A DNA stretch of 54,105 nt from Verrucomicrobiia bacterium (GCA_035577545.1 DATLVI010000032.1:1-54105); one strand, 5' to 3'; positions 43,930-52,744 are shown, counted from the stretch's first letter. Numbers and translations: made by a program. Notes: a model not told the origin generated them from the sequence alone.

Positions 43930-44535
43930 TCAACGCCCCGCCCGCGACTGTTTCCGCATCAATTGCTCGACGTACTTGCCAAGAATATCGGCTTCAAGAT
44001 TAACAAAATCACCGGTGCGGCAAGATCGCAAGTTCGTGATCTTGCGCGTGAGTGGGATGATCCAGACACGAAACCAGTTGCGACGCACACTGGCGACCGT
44101 CAGGCTGATTCCATCAACGGCGATGGAGCCTTTTTCAACGATGTACCGCATGACTGATGACGGGGCTTCGACGTCGAGCACGTAATCCTTGCCCTTACGG
44201 TCGAACTGGCGAATCTTTCCACGCCCATCAACGTGACCGAGCACAAAGTGGCCATCGAGCCGTGCATCCGCGCGGAGCGGACGTTCGAGATTCACCAAAA
44301 AGCCTTCCCGTACGAACTCAAGATTTGTCCGCTCAAGAGTTTCATTGAGCACATCGAAACGGAGCGCGCCTCGGCTTTTTGCGACCACCGTTAGACATGC
44401 GCCGTTGACAGCCACGCTGCTTCCCACATGCAGCGATCGGGCAATCTTGGAGGCGCGAACCGTCAGTTCGGTCGAGTGTTTGCCCGAACGAATGCGCACA
44501 ACTTGACCAGCCACTTCAACGATTCCCGTGAACAT
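43930..44535 (-). CDS. ribE: Riboflavin synthase alpha subunit
   Basis: Dismutates two 6,7-dimethyl-8-ribityllumazines to riboflavin. The 201-residue protein starts MFTGIVEVAGQV and shows the two lumazine-binding repeats of the family, with VGSSVAVNGACLTVV in the first and EKGSIAVDGISLTVASV in the second, plus GHFVLGHVDG between them. It begins 2 nt after the pfkB stop and is the last gene of the riboflavin cluster. Confidence 0.95.
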   Translation of the reverse strand: MFTGIVEVAGQVVRIRSGKHSTELTVRASKIARSLHVGSSVAVNGACLTVVAKSRGALRFDVLNETLERTNLEFVREGFLVNLERPLRADARLDGHFVLGHVDGRGKIRQFDRKGKDYVLDVEAPSSVMRYIVEKGSIAVDGISLTVASVRRNWFRVWIIPLTRKITNLRSCRTGDFVNLEADILGKYVEQLMRKQSRAGR

Positions 44536-44537
44536 CC

Positions 44538-45473
44538 CTAGACGATAAAGACGCGTCTGGTGAGTGTCGAGCAAAGTCTTTTCACATCTCGCATTCGCAC
44601 GAAACCGGGCCCGGCAGTAATCGCGTTGGCAGCGCCGCAGGCTGCGCCAAACCGCGCGGCCTCGGGTACCGGCTGCCCGCGTACCAAGGCAAATGCAATG
44701 CCAGCCATCATGGCATCGCCGGAACCGATTGGGTTCTTTGTTTCCACCTGCGGAGGCGTGAAAGTCGATGCCTGAACACCGGGCATCTCGCTCACGTAAA
44801 TGCTCTTTGCGCCGTCGCCGATCACTGCCCAGTGTGGACCGCGTCTCATCAACTTACCCACCGCGGGCAAAACACTCTTTCGTCCTGCGCATTCGATGCC
44901 GGTGGCCGCCGCCAGTTCATCTCGGTTTATTCTGACGAGAAAGGGCTGCCGCTTGAGGGCATTTCGCAGTTGCGCTTTCTGCGCGTCGATCAATACCCGC
45001 ACGCCACGACGTGTGGACTCGTCGACCAGACGGGCATAGAAATCATCACCGCAACCTTTCGGCACCGTTCCTGTCAGGACAACCAGGTCAGCCTTTCGTA
45101 CGTCCAGGCTAAATGCGCGCAGCACTTCCCTGACCTCTGCGGAGGTGAGCGGCCCCGCTTCCTCCACCAACTCTGTTGTCGTGTCACAGGAAAGCAGGGT
45201 CTGGCAAATCCGTGTTTCCGCCTTCACGGGTACGACACGTGCATTCAATCCCTGCTTTTTCAACTGCGCTTTCAACAGCCGTCCACGTTCGCCGCCTGCG
45301 ATGGTCAATAGTTTCACATCCGCGCCGAGGATCGACACCACTCGCGCTACATTTACTCCTTTGCCGGACGCGGTTTCGCTAACTCGCGTGGCGCGGTTGA
45401 CCTTGCCGGAGACAACCTGTTCAAACACCAGCGTCCGTTGCCACGCAGGAGACAAACCAACGACCAGGATCAT
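44538..45473 (-). CDS. PfkB-family carbohydrate kinase (1-phosphofructokinase-like)
   Basis: A 311-residue ribokinase-fold kinase closest in layout to 1-phosphofructokinase/tagatose-6-phosphate kinase. It has LSPAWQRTLVFE near the start, SETASGKGVNVARV, GTVPKGCGDDFYARL, and the C-terminal anion hole and catalytic base NPIGSGDAMMAGIAFAL. It overlaps ribD by 4 nt and is followed 2 nt later by ribE, so it is locked into the riboflavin operon. Its substrate there is not obvious, and no fructose PTS genes are nearby. Confidence 0.85.
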   Translation of the reverse strand: MILVVGLSPAWQRTLVFEQVVSGKVNRATRVSETASGKGVNVARVVSILGADVKLLTIAGGERGRLLKAQLKKQGLNARVVPVKAETRICQTLLSCDTTTELVEEAGPLTSAEVREVLRAFSLDVRKADLVVLTGTVPKGCGDDFYARLVDESTRRGVRVLIDAQKAQLRNALKRQPFLVRINRDELAAATGIECAGRKSVLPAVGKLMRRGPHWAVIGDGAKSIYVSEMPGVQASTFTPPQVETKNPIGSGDAMMAGIAFALVRGQPVPEAARFGAACGAANAITAGPGFVRMRDVKRLCSTLTRRVFIV

Positions 45474-46573
45474 CTCTTGACTCTCGCTTCCACGAGCATT
45501 TCATCCTTGCCGATTCTTCGCCAGTGGCAGTCCAGTAAACGCACAGAGCTCTTAACCTTTGGTGAACCTTCGCCTCCAACTGCCGTAACCGCGTCTTGAC
45601 CGCCGATGACGACGGGCGCGAAAAATAGGGCGACTTTGTCCACCAATCGTTTGTCGAAGAGCGATCCAAGCAACTCGCCGCCTCCTTCCACCAACACGCT
45701 CGTGATGCCCATTTTGCCGAGTACGCGCAGCGCCGCACGCAAGTGCGAGCGTCCTTTATTTCCTTTTATGACGAGTACACGGACACCTGATCGACCAAGG
45801 TCTCTTCGCCAGCGCGGAGAGGAAGAGGATGTTGTTAGAACAATGCTGCGTTGACGATGCCCGTTGGTAAACAATTTCGCGGCCAGAGGACAACGCCCAC
45901 GGCCATCGACAACCACGCGCCACGGCTGTTTGCCGCGCACAACACGCCGTACCGTCAATCGCGGATCGTCGCGAATCACCGTGTTTGCGCCGACCATGAT
46001 CGCATCGGCCTTTGCACGCAACTTATGGGCTTCGTGTCGCGCCGCCGTGCTTGTGATCCACTTCGAGTCACCGGTGCGCGTAGCGATCTTGCCATCGAAA
46101 CTCATCGCCGCCTTGGCGATCACTAACGGTATTCCAGACGTGACCCATTTATTGAAAGCTTCATTCAAGGTGGTCGCCTCGTCGGCCAGCAAACCAACCT
46201 CGACGCGAATCCCCGCGCGGCGCAACAACTTCAGCCCGCGCTCATTGTGCCGGGGATTTGGATCGAGTGCCGCGACAACCACGCGCTTCACGCCCGCGGC
46301 GATGATCGCATCGGTGCACGGCGGCGTCTTCCCCCACGTGGAACATGGCTCCATCGTCACATATAATGTCGCGCCCCGCGCCTTCACATTGCGCAATGCA
46401 AGCACCTCGGCATGTGGCCCGCCCGCGCTCTTGTGCCACCCTTCGGAAATGACACGGCCATTGTGGACAAGCAGAGCACCAACCGCGGGATTCGGGCTTG
46501 TTTTTCCCAATCCACGCCGCGCCAGTGCGAGCGCGCGCTGCATGAATTGTTCGTCTTGCGGCGTGAAAGCCAT
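45470..46573 (-). CDS. ribD: Bifunctional riboflavin biosynthesis deaminase/reductase RibD
   Basis: Deaminates and then reduces the pyrimidine ribosyl-phosphate intermediate of riboflavin synthesis. The 367-residue protein has the N-terminal deaminase zinc site GGPHAEVLAL and MEPCSTWGKTPPCTDAI. The C-terminal reductase domain starts near WVTSGIPLVIAKAAMSFDGKIATRTGDSKWIT and continues to VLVEGGGELLGSLF. The start at 46573 follows ftsY by 17 nt. Confidence 0.95.
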   Translation of the reverse strand: MAFTPQDEQFMQRALALARRGLGKTSPNPAVGALLVHNGRVISEGWHKSAGGPHAEVLALRNVKARGATLYVTMEPCSTWGKTPPCTDAIIAAGVKRVVVAALDPNPRHNERGLKLLRRAGIRVEVGLLADEATTLNEAFNKWVTSGIPLVIAKAAMSFDGKIATRTGDSKWITSTAARHEAHKLRAKADAIMVGANTVIRDDPRLTVRRVVRGKQPWRVVVDGRGRCPLAAKLFTNGHRQRSIVLTTSSSSPRWRRDLGRSGVRVLVIKGNKGRSHLRAALRVLGKMGITSVLVEGGGELLGSLFDKRLVDKVALFFAPVVIGGQDAVTAVGGEGSPKVKSSVRLLDCHWRRIGKDEMLVEARVKR

Positions 46574-46590
46574 GAGGTTAATTCTACCAG

Positions 46591-47505
46591 TCAAGAACCG
46601 CTCTCTGCAAACAGGGCTTCCGCAAATTGCTTGGGGTCGAACGGCTGGAGATCGTCGACCTGCTCGCCTAGGCCGATGAATTTTACGGGGATTTTTAGTT
46701 CACGGGCAATGGCGACGACGATGCCGCCTTTGGCGGTGCCGTCGAGTTTGGTGACGACCAGACCGGTGACGCCTAGCGTTTGATTGAATTCACGGGCTTG
46801 ATTCAGGGCGTTGGAGCCGGTGGTGGAGTCGAGCACCAGGAGAATCTCGTGGGGCGCGGTGGGCACCTTCTTCTGCAGCGAGCGGTGCATTTTCTTCATC
46901 TCTTCCATGAGATTCTTCTTCGTGTGCAAGCGACCGGCGGTGTCGATGATCAGGTAATCGACCTTGCGATTGATGGCGGCTTCGAGGGCATCGTAGGCGA
47001 TCGCAGCGGAGTCGGCGCCGTATTGACCGGCGATCACGTCACAACCTACGCGTTGACCCCAGATCTTCAGTTGCTCGATGGCTGCGGCGCGGAACGTGTC
47101 GCACGCGGCGAGCAACACTGTGTTCCCCTGCCCCTTCAGCCAGTGGGCCAGTTTTGCGGTTGAGGTCGTTTTGCCCGTACCGTTAACGCCTGCTACGAGG
47201 ATGACTGTCGGTGGAGCGGAAGCCTTGATCAGTCCGTGCGATGATACGCCCAGTTCGTGTTCAATTTCAGCACGGGCGATGGCGAAGACATCGACCTGGC
47301 CGGATTGTTTGGCGGCTTCCTTGGTTTGCTCGATGATCTTTGTGGCGGTACCGACGCCGATGTCAGTTGAGATGAGGACGGCTTCGAGTTCTTCGAGGGA
47401 ATCGGCATCGAGTTTCGGGGCGCGGGTGACAATACGCGTGATCTCGGTGGCAAGTTTTTGCTGCGTCTTGCGCAGGCCGTCGCGGAATTTCTGGAAGAGA
47501 TCCAT
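46591..47505 (-). CDS. ftsY: Signal recognition particle receptor FtsY
   Basis: A GTPase that docks SRP-ribosome complexes at the membrane. The 304-residue protein has the helical N domain then the G domain: VAGVNGTGKTTSTAKLA (G1), ACDTFRAAAIEQLK, IIDTAGRLHTKKNLMEEMKK (G3), and VTKLDGTAKGG (G4). It lacks the long acidic A domain of E. coli FtsY, as in many bacteria. Its start overlaps the PHP-gene stop by one base (TAATG). Confidence 0.95.
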   Translation of the reverse strand: MDLFQKFRDGLRKTQQKLATEITRIVTRAPKLDADSLEELEAVLISTDIGVGTATKIIEQTKEAAKQSGQVDVFAIARAEIEHELGVSSHGLIKASAPPTVILVAGVNGTGKTTSTAKLAHWLKGQGNTVLLAACDTFRAAAIEQLKIWGQRVGCDVIAGQYGADSAAIAYDALEAAINRKVDYLIIDTAGRLHTKKNLMEEMKKMHRSLQKKVPTAPHEILLVLDSTTGSNALNQAREFNQTLGVTGLVVTKLDGTAKGGIVVAIARELKIPVKFIGLGEQVDDLQPFDPKQFAEALFAESGS

Positions 47506-48356
47506 TACGATTTCGCTGGTGCGCGGGCTTTCAACACCTCGACGCGTTCGTAGGGTAACTTGATCCTGCCGAGAAGCATGCCATCACGTCCAAGGCCGTG
47601 GCAGTCGCTACCGCCGGTGGCGCAGACGCCAAGTGTTTCCGCCATCTTTTCGTAGTGTTCAACTTGTGCAGGCGTGTGGCGGGAGTGCCACACTTCGATG
47701 CCGCTCATCCCCTGATCGACCATTTCGTGAAGGCGTTTGTCGAGATAGTTCAGGCCCGGATGCGCGATTACCGCCACACCGCCTGCGCGTTTGATGTGGC
47801 CGATGGTCTCGGCAGCTTCCATCCGATAGCGTTCGACGTAGGCGGGCTTGCCGCGTTTTAGAAAGCGGTTGAACGCTTCTTCCACACTGGCGACGAAGCC
47901 GCGCTTTACCAGCGCCTGGGCGACATGCGGGCGGCCGACCGTGCCACAATCAGAGCATGCGAACACATCTTCGACTGTCAGCGCGACGCCCAACTCATTC
48001 AATTTTGCCACGAATTGATCGACGCGTTCTCGCCGCACGCGCGTGGCGTGATCCAACACCATGCGCAGATTCGGGTCGCGCCACGAATCACCGAACAGGT
48101 ACGCGAGCATGTGAAGTTCCTGCGTGTCAATGCGGCTGGTGATTTCGACGCCGGGGATGACTTCGATGCCCAGCTCCTGACCGGCTGCGAGCGCTTCGGG
48201 AATCGCGTCGAGCGTGTCGTGGTCGGTAACGGCTATGGCCGTGAAACCAAGCTTGAGCGCGTGCTCGACGAGTTCGCGTGGCGTGAAGGTACCGTCTGAA
48301 TAGCGCGTGTGCAGATGCAGATCCGCGAAGCGCGATGGAGTCGCGGCGGAAGTCAT
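47505..48356 (-). CDS. PHP-domain phosphoesterase (3',5'-nucleoside bisphosphate phosphatase-like)
   Basis: A 283-residue PHP-fold metallophosphoesterase. Metal-binding motifs in order: DLHLHTRYSDGT, VTDHDT, IPGVEIT, VIAHPG and GGSDCHG. The length and the inserted helical segment (GRPHVAQALVKRGFVASVEEAFNRFL) match the YciV/RNase AM group, which hydrolyses nucleoside 3',5'-bisphosphates and trims RNA 5' ends. It overlaps nusB by 4 nt and ftsY by 1 nt. Confidence 0.9.
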   Translation of the reverse strand: MTSAATPSRFADLHLHTRYSDGTFTPRELVEHALKLGFTAIAVTDHDTLDAIPEALAAGQELGIEVIPGVEITSRIDTQELHMLAYLFGDSWRDPNLRMVLDHATRVRRERVDQFVAKLNELGVALTVEDVFACSDCGTVGRPHVAQALVKRGFVASVEEAFNRFLKRGKPAYVERYRMEAAETIGHIKRAGGVAVIAHPGLNYLDKRLHEMVDQGMSGIEVWHSRHTPAQVEHYEKMAETLGVCATGGSDCHGLGRDGMLLGRIKLPYERVEVLKARAPAKS

Positions 48357-48811
48357 TGCGCAGACGCGGCCGTGCGCGAAGGTCGGGTCAGGTCAGCCTT
48401 CAGGCGGTCGAGGATGCCGTTGACGAACGCGCCCGATTCGCGCGTGGAAAACTTCTTCGCGATGTCGACCGCTTCGTTGATGCTGACCACGGGCGGGATA
48501 TCGTCTCGGAACAGCATCTCGTACATGGCGAGCCGCAGGATGTTGCGGTCAACGGCGGCGATGCGGGGCAAATCCCAATTATCTGTGTATTTCGCAATCC
48601 GTTCGTCGATGGCCACCTTGCGCTCAACCACGCCATGGATGAGTTCCTCGGTGAACTTGCGACCGTCTTCGCCGACTTCCGATTGTGTTTCCCAGAACAG
48701 CGGCAGCGCCTCCTCTAATGATCCGCCGCTGAGATCAAATTGATAAAGGAATTGCACGGCCAACTCGCGCGCGATGCGGCGTTTCCCGTGCGGCTTTACA
48801 GGTTTTTCCAT
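48353..48811 (-). CDS. nusB: Transcription antitermination factor NusB
   Basis: A 152-residue all-helical RNA-binding protein of the rRNA antitermination complex. It contains KRRIARELAVQFLYQFDLSGG near the start and DRNILRLAMYEML ... VVSINEAVDIAKKFSTRESGAFVNGILD at the end, the latter nearly invariant in NusB. It overlaps ribH by 16 nt, following the common ribH-nusB arrangement. Confidence 0.95.
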   Translation of the reverse strand: MEKPVKPHGKRRIARELAVQFLYQFDLSGGSLEEALPLFWETQSEVGEDGRKFTEELIHGVVERKVAIDERIAKYTDNWDLPRIAAVDRNILRLAMYEMLFRDDIPPVVSINEAVDIAKKFSTRESGAFVNGILDRLKADLTRPSRTAASAQ

Positions 48812-49266
48812 AACCGTGCCATTTCAATGGCGGTCAGGGCCGCCTCACGACCGCGATTGTGTTTCTTGCCGAGGCAACGCACACGCGCCTGCTTCATCTT
48901 GTTCGCCGCAACAATGCCGAAGACGGTCGGCACACCGGTCTGAATCGCGATGTTCGTAAGGCCGTGGGCCACTGCACTGCCGATGAGGTGCGCGTGGCGG
49001 GTTTCGCCTTCCAGCAAGATTCCCAGACCGATGACGCAATCACACGTGCCACTCTTGGCGAGGCGAGCTGCGGCCGCGGTAACTTCAAAACTGCCGGGAA
49101 CGCGCAGGACCTTGATATCGCACGTGTCCGCGCCGGCTTTCGCCAACGTGTCGATGCAGTTTGCCAGCAACGCGTCCGCGAGGTCGGTGTTGTAACGCGC
49201 GGTGGCGATGCCGAAGCGCAGACCCGCGGCGGAGAGTCGCCGTTCAGTTTTCTTTGCGCGCAGCAT
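48796..49266 (-). CDS. ribH: 6,7-dimethyl-8-ribityllumazine synthase
   Basis: Condenses the ribityl-aminouracil with dihydroxybutanone phosphate. The 156-residue protein shows FGIATARYNTDLADALL, VPGSFEVTAAAARLAKSG, GLGILLEGETRHAHLIGSAVAHGLTNIAIQTGVPTVFGIV and the end NRGREAALTAIEMARL. The start at 49266 abuts ribBA (2-nt gap). The longer frame upstream runs through ribBA and is not used. Confidence 0.95.
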   Translation of the reverse strand: MLRAKKTERRLSAAGLRFGIATARYNTDLADALLANCIDTLAKAGADTCDIKVLRVPGSFEVTAAAARLAKSGTCDCVIGLGILLEGETRHAHLIGSAVAHGLTNIAIQTGVPTVFGIVAANKMKQARVRCLGKKHNRGREAALTAIEMARLWKNL

Positions 49267-49268
49267 GA

Positions 49269-50489
49269 TTACAGGGCGTGGCCCATTTTCGTCTTCTTGG
49301 TTTCGAGGTATTTGGTGTTGTGCGTGTTCGGCTCGGAGCGGATCGGGACCTGTTCCACAATCTCGAGGTTGAAGCCCTCCAGGCCCACGACTTTTTTCGG
49401 ATTGTTCGTGAGCAAGCGAATGCTGTGCAAGCCGAGATCGACCAGAATCTGCGCGCCGAGACCATATTCGCGCAAGTCGGGCTTGAAGCCGAGCTTCTCG
49501 TTGGCTTCGACCGTGTCGAGGCCCTTTTCCTGGAGCGCGTAGGCGTGGATTTTGTTGGCGAAGCCGATGCCACGCCCCTCTTGCCGCATGTAAACCAGAA
49601 CGCCCTCGCCCTCTTCCGCGATCCGTTTCAAGGCGTCGTGCAGTTGCGGGCCGCAGTCGCAGCGCAGCGAACCGAACACATCGCCCGTCAGACATTCACT
49701 GTGGACGCGGACGAGAACGTTCTCCTTGCCGCGCACGTTTCCCATCACCAGCGCGGCGTGATGCTGGCCGTCCACGAGGGAACGATAAAGATGCAGTTTG
49801 AATTCGCCGTAGGCGGTCGGCAGCGCAACCTCCTGCTCTTTCGCAACCAGTTTCTCGCGCAGACGGCGATATTCGATGAAATCGCGAATCGTGCAGATCT
49901 TCAACCCGAACTCTTCCTTGAATTTCATCAGGTCGGGCAGGCGCGCCATGGTGCCGTCTTCGTTTAGAATCTCGCAAAGGACCGCGACGGGAAACAGTCC
50001 CGCCATTTTCACGAGGTCGACTGACGCCTCGGTGTGGCCGGCACGACGCAGCACGCCGCCTTCCCGGGCCTGGAGCGGAAAGATGTGACCCGGAGACACG
50101 AGATCCCCTGGAGCAGCGTTCGGATCAGCCAGTACGCGGATGCTACGGGCGCGATCCGGGGCGCTGATACCCGTGGTGATGCCGTCCCGCGCATCGACGC
50201 TGACCATAAAGTCGGTTTTGAAGCTCTCGCGATTCTCGGCAACCATCCGACCAATGCCGAGCGCCTTGAGGCGTGATTCGGTAGACGGGACGCAGATCAA
50301 GCCGCGCCCATGTTTCGTCATGAAATTGACGGTTTCCGGCGTGACTTTTTCCGCAGCCATGATGAGGTCGCCTTCATTCTCGCGGTCCTCGTCGTCCGTG
50401 ACGATGATCATGCGCCCGAGGCGGATATCTTCTAGGCATTCCTCAATCGAATTGAAGCGGAACGCCTGTTTATGGGATGGCTCATTCAT
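49269..50489 (-). CDS. ribBA: Bifunctional 3,4-dihydroxy-2-butanone-4-phosphate synthase / GTP cyclohydrolase II
   Basis: Supplies both entry precursors of riboflavin. In the 406-residue protein, residues 1 to about 205 are RibB, with the metal-binding VTDDEDRENEGDLIMAAE and RRAGHTEASVDLVKMAG. The rest is RibA, with the zinc cysteines in HSECLTGDVFGSLRCDCG and the GTP-binding YMRQEGRGIGF. It is the first gene of the cluster. No FMN riboswitch signature was found in the roughly 240 nt upstream. Confidence 0.95.
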   Translation of the reverse strand: MNEPSHKQAFRFNSIEECLEDIRLGRMIIVTDDEDRENEGDLIMAAEKVTPETVNFMTKHGRGLICVPSTESRLKALGIGRMVAENRESFKTDFMVSVDARDGITTGISAPDRARSIRVLADPNAAPGDLVSPGHIFPLQAREGGVLRRAGHTEASVDLVKMAGLFPVAVLCEILNEDGTMARLPDLMKFKEEFGLKICTIRDFIEYRRLREKLVAKEQEVALPTAYGEFKLHLYRSLVDGQHHAALVMGNVRGKENVLVRVHSECLTGDVFGSLRCDCGPQLHDALKRIAEEGEGVLVYMRQEGRGIGFANKIHAYALQEKGLDTVEANEKLGFKPDLREYGLGAQILVDLGLHSIRLLTNNPKKVVGLEGFNLEIVEQVPIRSEPNTHNTKYLETKKTKMGHAL

Positions 50490-50596
50490 GACAACAACTG
50501 CAAGGTTACCAACAACTGTGGCGAAAGGCAAACGCCGGGCGCGGCTAGTGCGGCGTAGCAGTCGTGGCTTTACAATCAGGCCGAGAGATAACAACA

Positions 50597-50694
50597 CCCC
50601 TCACCCAACCCTCTCCCCCAAGGGGAGAGGCGAACCATGGAAGGCAATAGTGCTTTTCCTCTCCCCTCCGGGGGAGAGGATTAAGGTGAGGGGG
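50597..50694. repeat. CCCCTCACCC/GGTGAGGGG inverted-repeat element (MITE-like)
   Basis: A 98-nt element with terminal inverted repeats (CCCCTCACC at 50597-50605, GGTGAGGGG at 50685-50693). It contains two nearly identical hairpins, CCTCTCCCC/GGGGAGAGG at 50610-50630 and 50658-50679. The sequence matches a repeat I recall as widespread between genes of many bacteria. It sits upstream of ribBA. Confidence 0.75.
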
Positions 50695-50733
50695 ACAGCC
50701 GGAAAAGCGCCAAGTCATTTCTGTGACACGACA

Positions 50734-51120
50734 CTAGCCCCTGCCCTTTTTGAAGTGGACGCCCTTCACGTGGAGCAGGACGACCCAGAAGCGGTAGAGG
50801 TCGAGGCGCTTATCGAGGCGCGCGTAGTTCTTCTCGATGAGATCGCGGACGATGGCGTCCATTTCCGCGTACTGCATGGCGGTCTTGATGGCGATATTTT
50901 GCAGGTCAGCCGAGGCCGTGAGCGACCACTTGCCGTTGAGCGCTGCCAAAAGGAATTTCACGGTCCGTTCGTTCAAGCCCATCTTTTCCGCGTGCTCGAA
51001 CAGGTCTTCTGGAAAGCGCAGATGATCGACAAAGCTTTCGGGCACGGATGACGGAAAGCGCACCTTGCCCACGAATGTCTTCTCGGTAACGACGTCCCCC
51101 ACCAGAACCGTATCACTCAT
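50734..51120 (-). CDS. Protein of unknown function
   Basis: 128 residues, no family recognised. The N-terminus has short strands (TVLVGDVVTEKTFVGKVRFPSS). The rest is helical and charged (FPEDLFEHAEKMGLNERTVKFLLAALNGKWSLTASADLQNIAIKTAMQYAEMDAIVRDLIEKNYARLDKRL), a composition faintly reminiscent of small DnaD-like helical modules but not enough to assign. The start at 51120 is preferred to an upstream extension. Confidence 0.55.
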   Translation of the reverse strand: MSDTVLVGDVVTEKTFVGKVRFPSSVPESFVDHLRFPEDLFEHAEKMGLNERTVKFLLAALNGKWSLTASADLQNIAIKTAMQYAEMDAIVRDLIEKNYARLDKRLDLYRFWVVLLHVKGVHFKKGRG

Positions 51121-51258
51121 GCACGCAACGGTAGTAAGTCGCGCCGGGAGACTCAACTAAAAATGTTTGAGTGAGGTGGGAGCGAAGTTGATAGCATATC
51201 CCCGCTTTGGACGGTTTGCAACCCCTGCGGTTTGTACTCGCGAGGGTTGCCGTAATAC

Positions 51259-51783
51259 TTACTGACTCACATTACCCCGACGCCGTACTCGCACATACAC
51301 GAAGCCAAGCAACAGAGGATCGATGACTAAGCCTGGCAAAAACGTCCACACTGTCACGCTCCGCTCGAAGGCGGCAGAGACCAACGCCAGAGGAATATTG
51401 AATACTAACACCATAGCTAGAATACCCCTCCACCAATAGAATTTGATGGGAGCCTTCCGTGGTGTCCCATTCTCCGCCAAATACGCCCGCATATATGGCC
51501 GAAGACAACTCGTGCGAATGTGAAACCACGTGGAATAGCCCAAAAGTCCGAGACCAACAGAAATCCAACAGGCCCAACTAGGATTATTACTCCAGTGATA
51601 GATAAACAAACCCACGGTCGCCGGAATATAGACACTCAAAATGACGCCGAGCCACCAAACGCGTTTGTGCAGTGGCGTCTTTCCGAATCTTCCGCCGCTG
51701 GCCAGCAACACCTCGATGCGCTTGGCAGGAGACAACGGTGCAAGCTCTGGAACCGCCCCGTAGGTAAGGAAAATTTTGCCCAT
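51259..51783 (-). CDS. Integral membrane protein of unknown function
   Basis: 174 residues with about four transmembrane segments (VWWLGVILSVYIPATVGLFIY, ACWISVGLGLLGYSTWF, GILAMVLVFNIPLALVSA, VWTFLPGLVIDPLLLGFVYV) and a short polar N-terminus. No motif suggests a function. It is lower in GC than its neighbours and flanked by non-coding DNA, so recent acquisition is possible. Confidence 0.55.
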   Translation of the reverse strand: MGKIFLTYGAVPELAPLSPAKRIEVLLASGGRFGKTPLHKRVWWLGVILSVYIPATVGLFIYHWSNNPSWACWISVGLGLLGYSTWFHIRTSCLRPYMRAYLAENGTPRKAPIKFYWWRGILAMVLVFNIPLALVSAAFERSVTVWTFLPGLVIDPLLLGFVYVRVRRRGNVSQ

Positions 51784-52129
51784 GACGTTTTGTATTATCT
51801 AATGATAAATTTCAGCCACGACGAGCCACCTTAGCGGTCGCGGTCGGTTGAATTAGAGCATCAAGCATGCCTCTCGCCAGACGAACAACCCTCGAGATCC
51901 CCTCGGAAGAAGGGAATCCGTATTCTGTATTCCGTCGTCGGTAAGCCCATGACAAACAAGTATGCCAAGGATGTATCGTTAATCGATATTTGCGCTGGAC
52001 ACGGCGTTCCCGGGTGGGTATACTCGGTGCAAAGATGAACCTTGAACGTTCGAAGAGGATTCGGAGCAGGTTTTCCAACGACGGCATGCGCGCCGCGCGC
52101 GCTACAAATTCTATCGGCACCGGCGTCAT

Positions 52130-52154
52130 GTCCGCGCCTTACAGCGCGGCTACA
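52130..52154. repeat. GCGGCTACA-type hairpin repeat, copy 4
   Basis: GTCCGCGC, CTTACA, GCGCGGCTACA. Same stem and tail as the copy at 34633-34658 with a different loop. Confidence 0.6.
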
Positions 52155-52187
52155 GCGGAGACGACGGACGCCGGCAAAACACGTTTT

Positions 52188-52243
52188 TGCGAAACGAACC
52201 CCCCAGTTAAGGGGCCTTGTATGAACATGTTGGGAACATGGGG
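52188..52243. repeat. Degenerate or partial AAACGAACCC element
   Basis: It starts with TGCGAAACGAACCCCCC and ends in ATGTTGGGAACATGG. Neither a left arm nor a full palindrome is found nearby. The tail resembles the CACGTTGGGAACTTGG that follows the copy at 52745-52859, so this looks like a right-hand fragment of the same element. Confidence 0.5.
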
Positions 52244-52378
52244 TCGGGGATCTGGCAGAGTGGTTTGTGGCGGATCCAGCTCCGCCGGGGCTTGGTCGCA
52301 ACCTGCGGCGCGGTGGGCCACCGCACCCTACCAAAACCTTCGGGAGGCCAAAGGGGTTTGAAAGCATGCGATTCTGCG

Positions 52379-52476
52379 AAACGAACCGGATTTATTTTTG
52401 ATGGAAAATAGCATTTATCATTAGGGGCACAATGGGTTACGCGATGAGAGATGAGGAAATTGAATCCGGTTCGTTT
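52379..52476. repeat. Palindromic GTTCGTTTT element, copy C
   Basis: AAACGAACCGGATT (52379-52392) is repeated in inverted form as AATCCGGTTCGTTT (52463-52476). The right half of the terminal palindrome is degenerate here (GGCGAAGCCGAAT follows). Confidence 0.65.
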
Positions 52477-52744
52477 GGCGAAGCCGAATGCGGCAAACAG
52501 ATCTCGTGCGGGAGGTTAATTAGCGAGGTAGGGCCGGAGGTGATTTGCTCGCGCCGATCTGCGAATGAGAGATTCTTCGCTTCGCTCAGAATGACAAACT
52601 ATGGAAAGCGAAGGCGGCAACCGGGACGGTTCCTTACCGGGAAATTGCGGCGAAATCACAGCGTGCCGGGTCTTGTCGGATTCGGCCACAGTGGCGTTCC
52701 GTCGGTGGTTTTGCGGGGAACGAGGGTCCCTATACGTTTCTGCG

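Noticed and set aside
50490-50733. Possible FMN riboswitch before ribBA
   Set aside because: The conserved riboswitch segments are absent; the paired structure seen is the CCCCTCACCC repeat.
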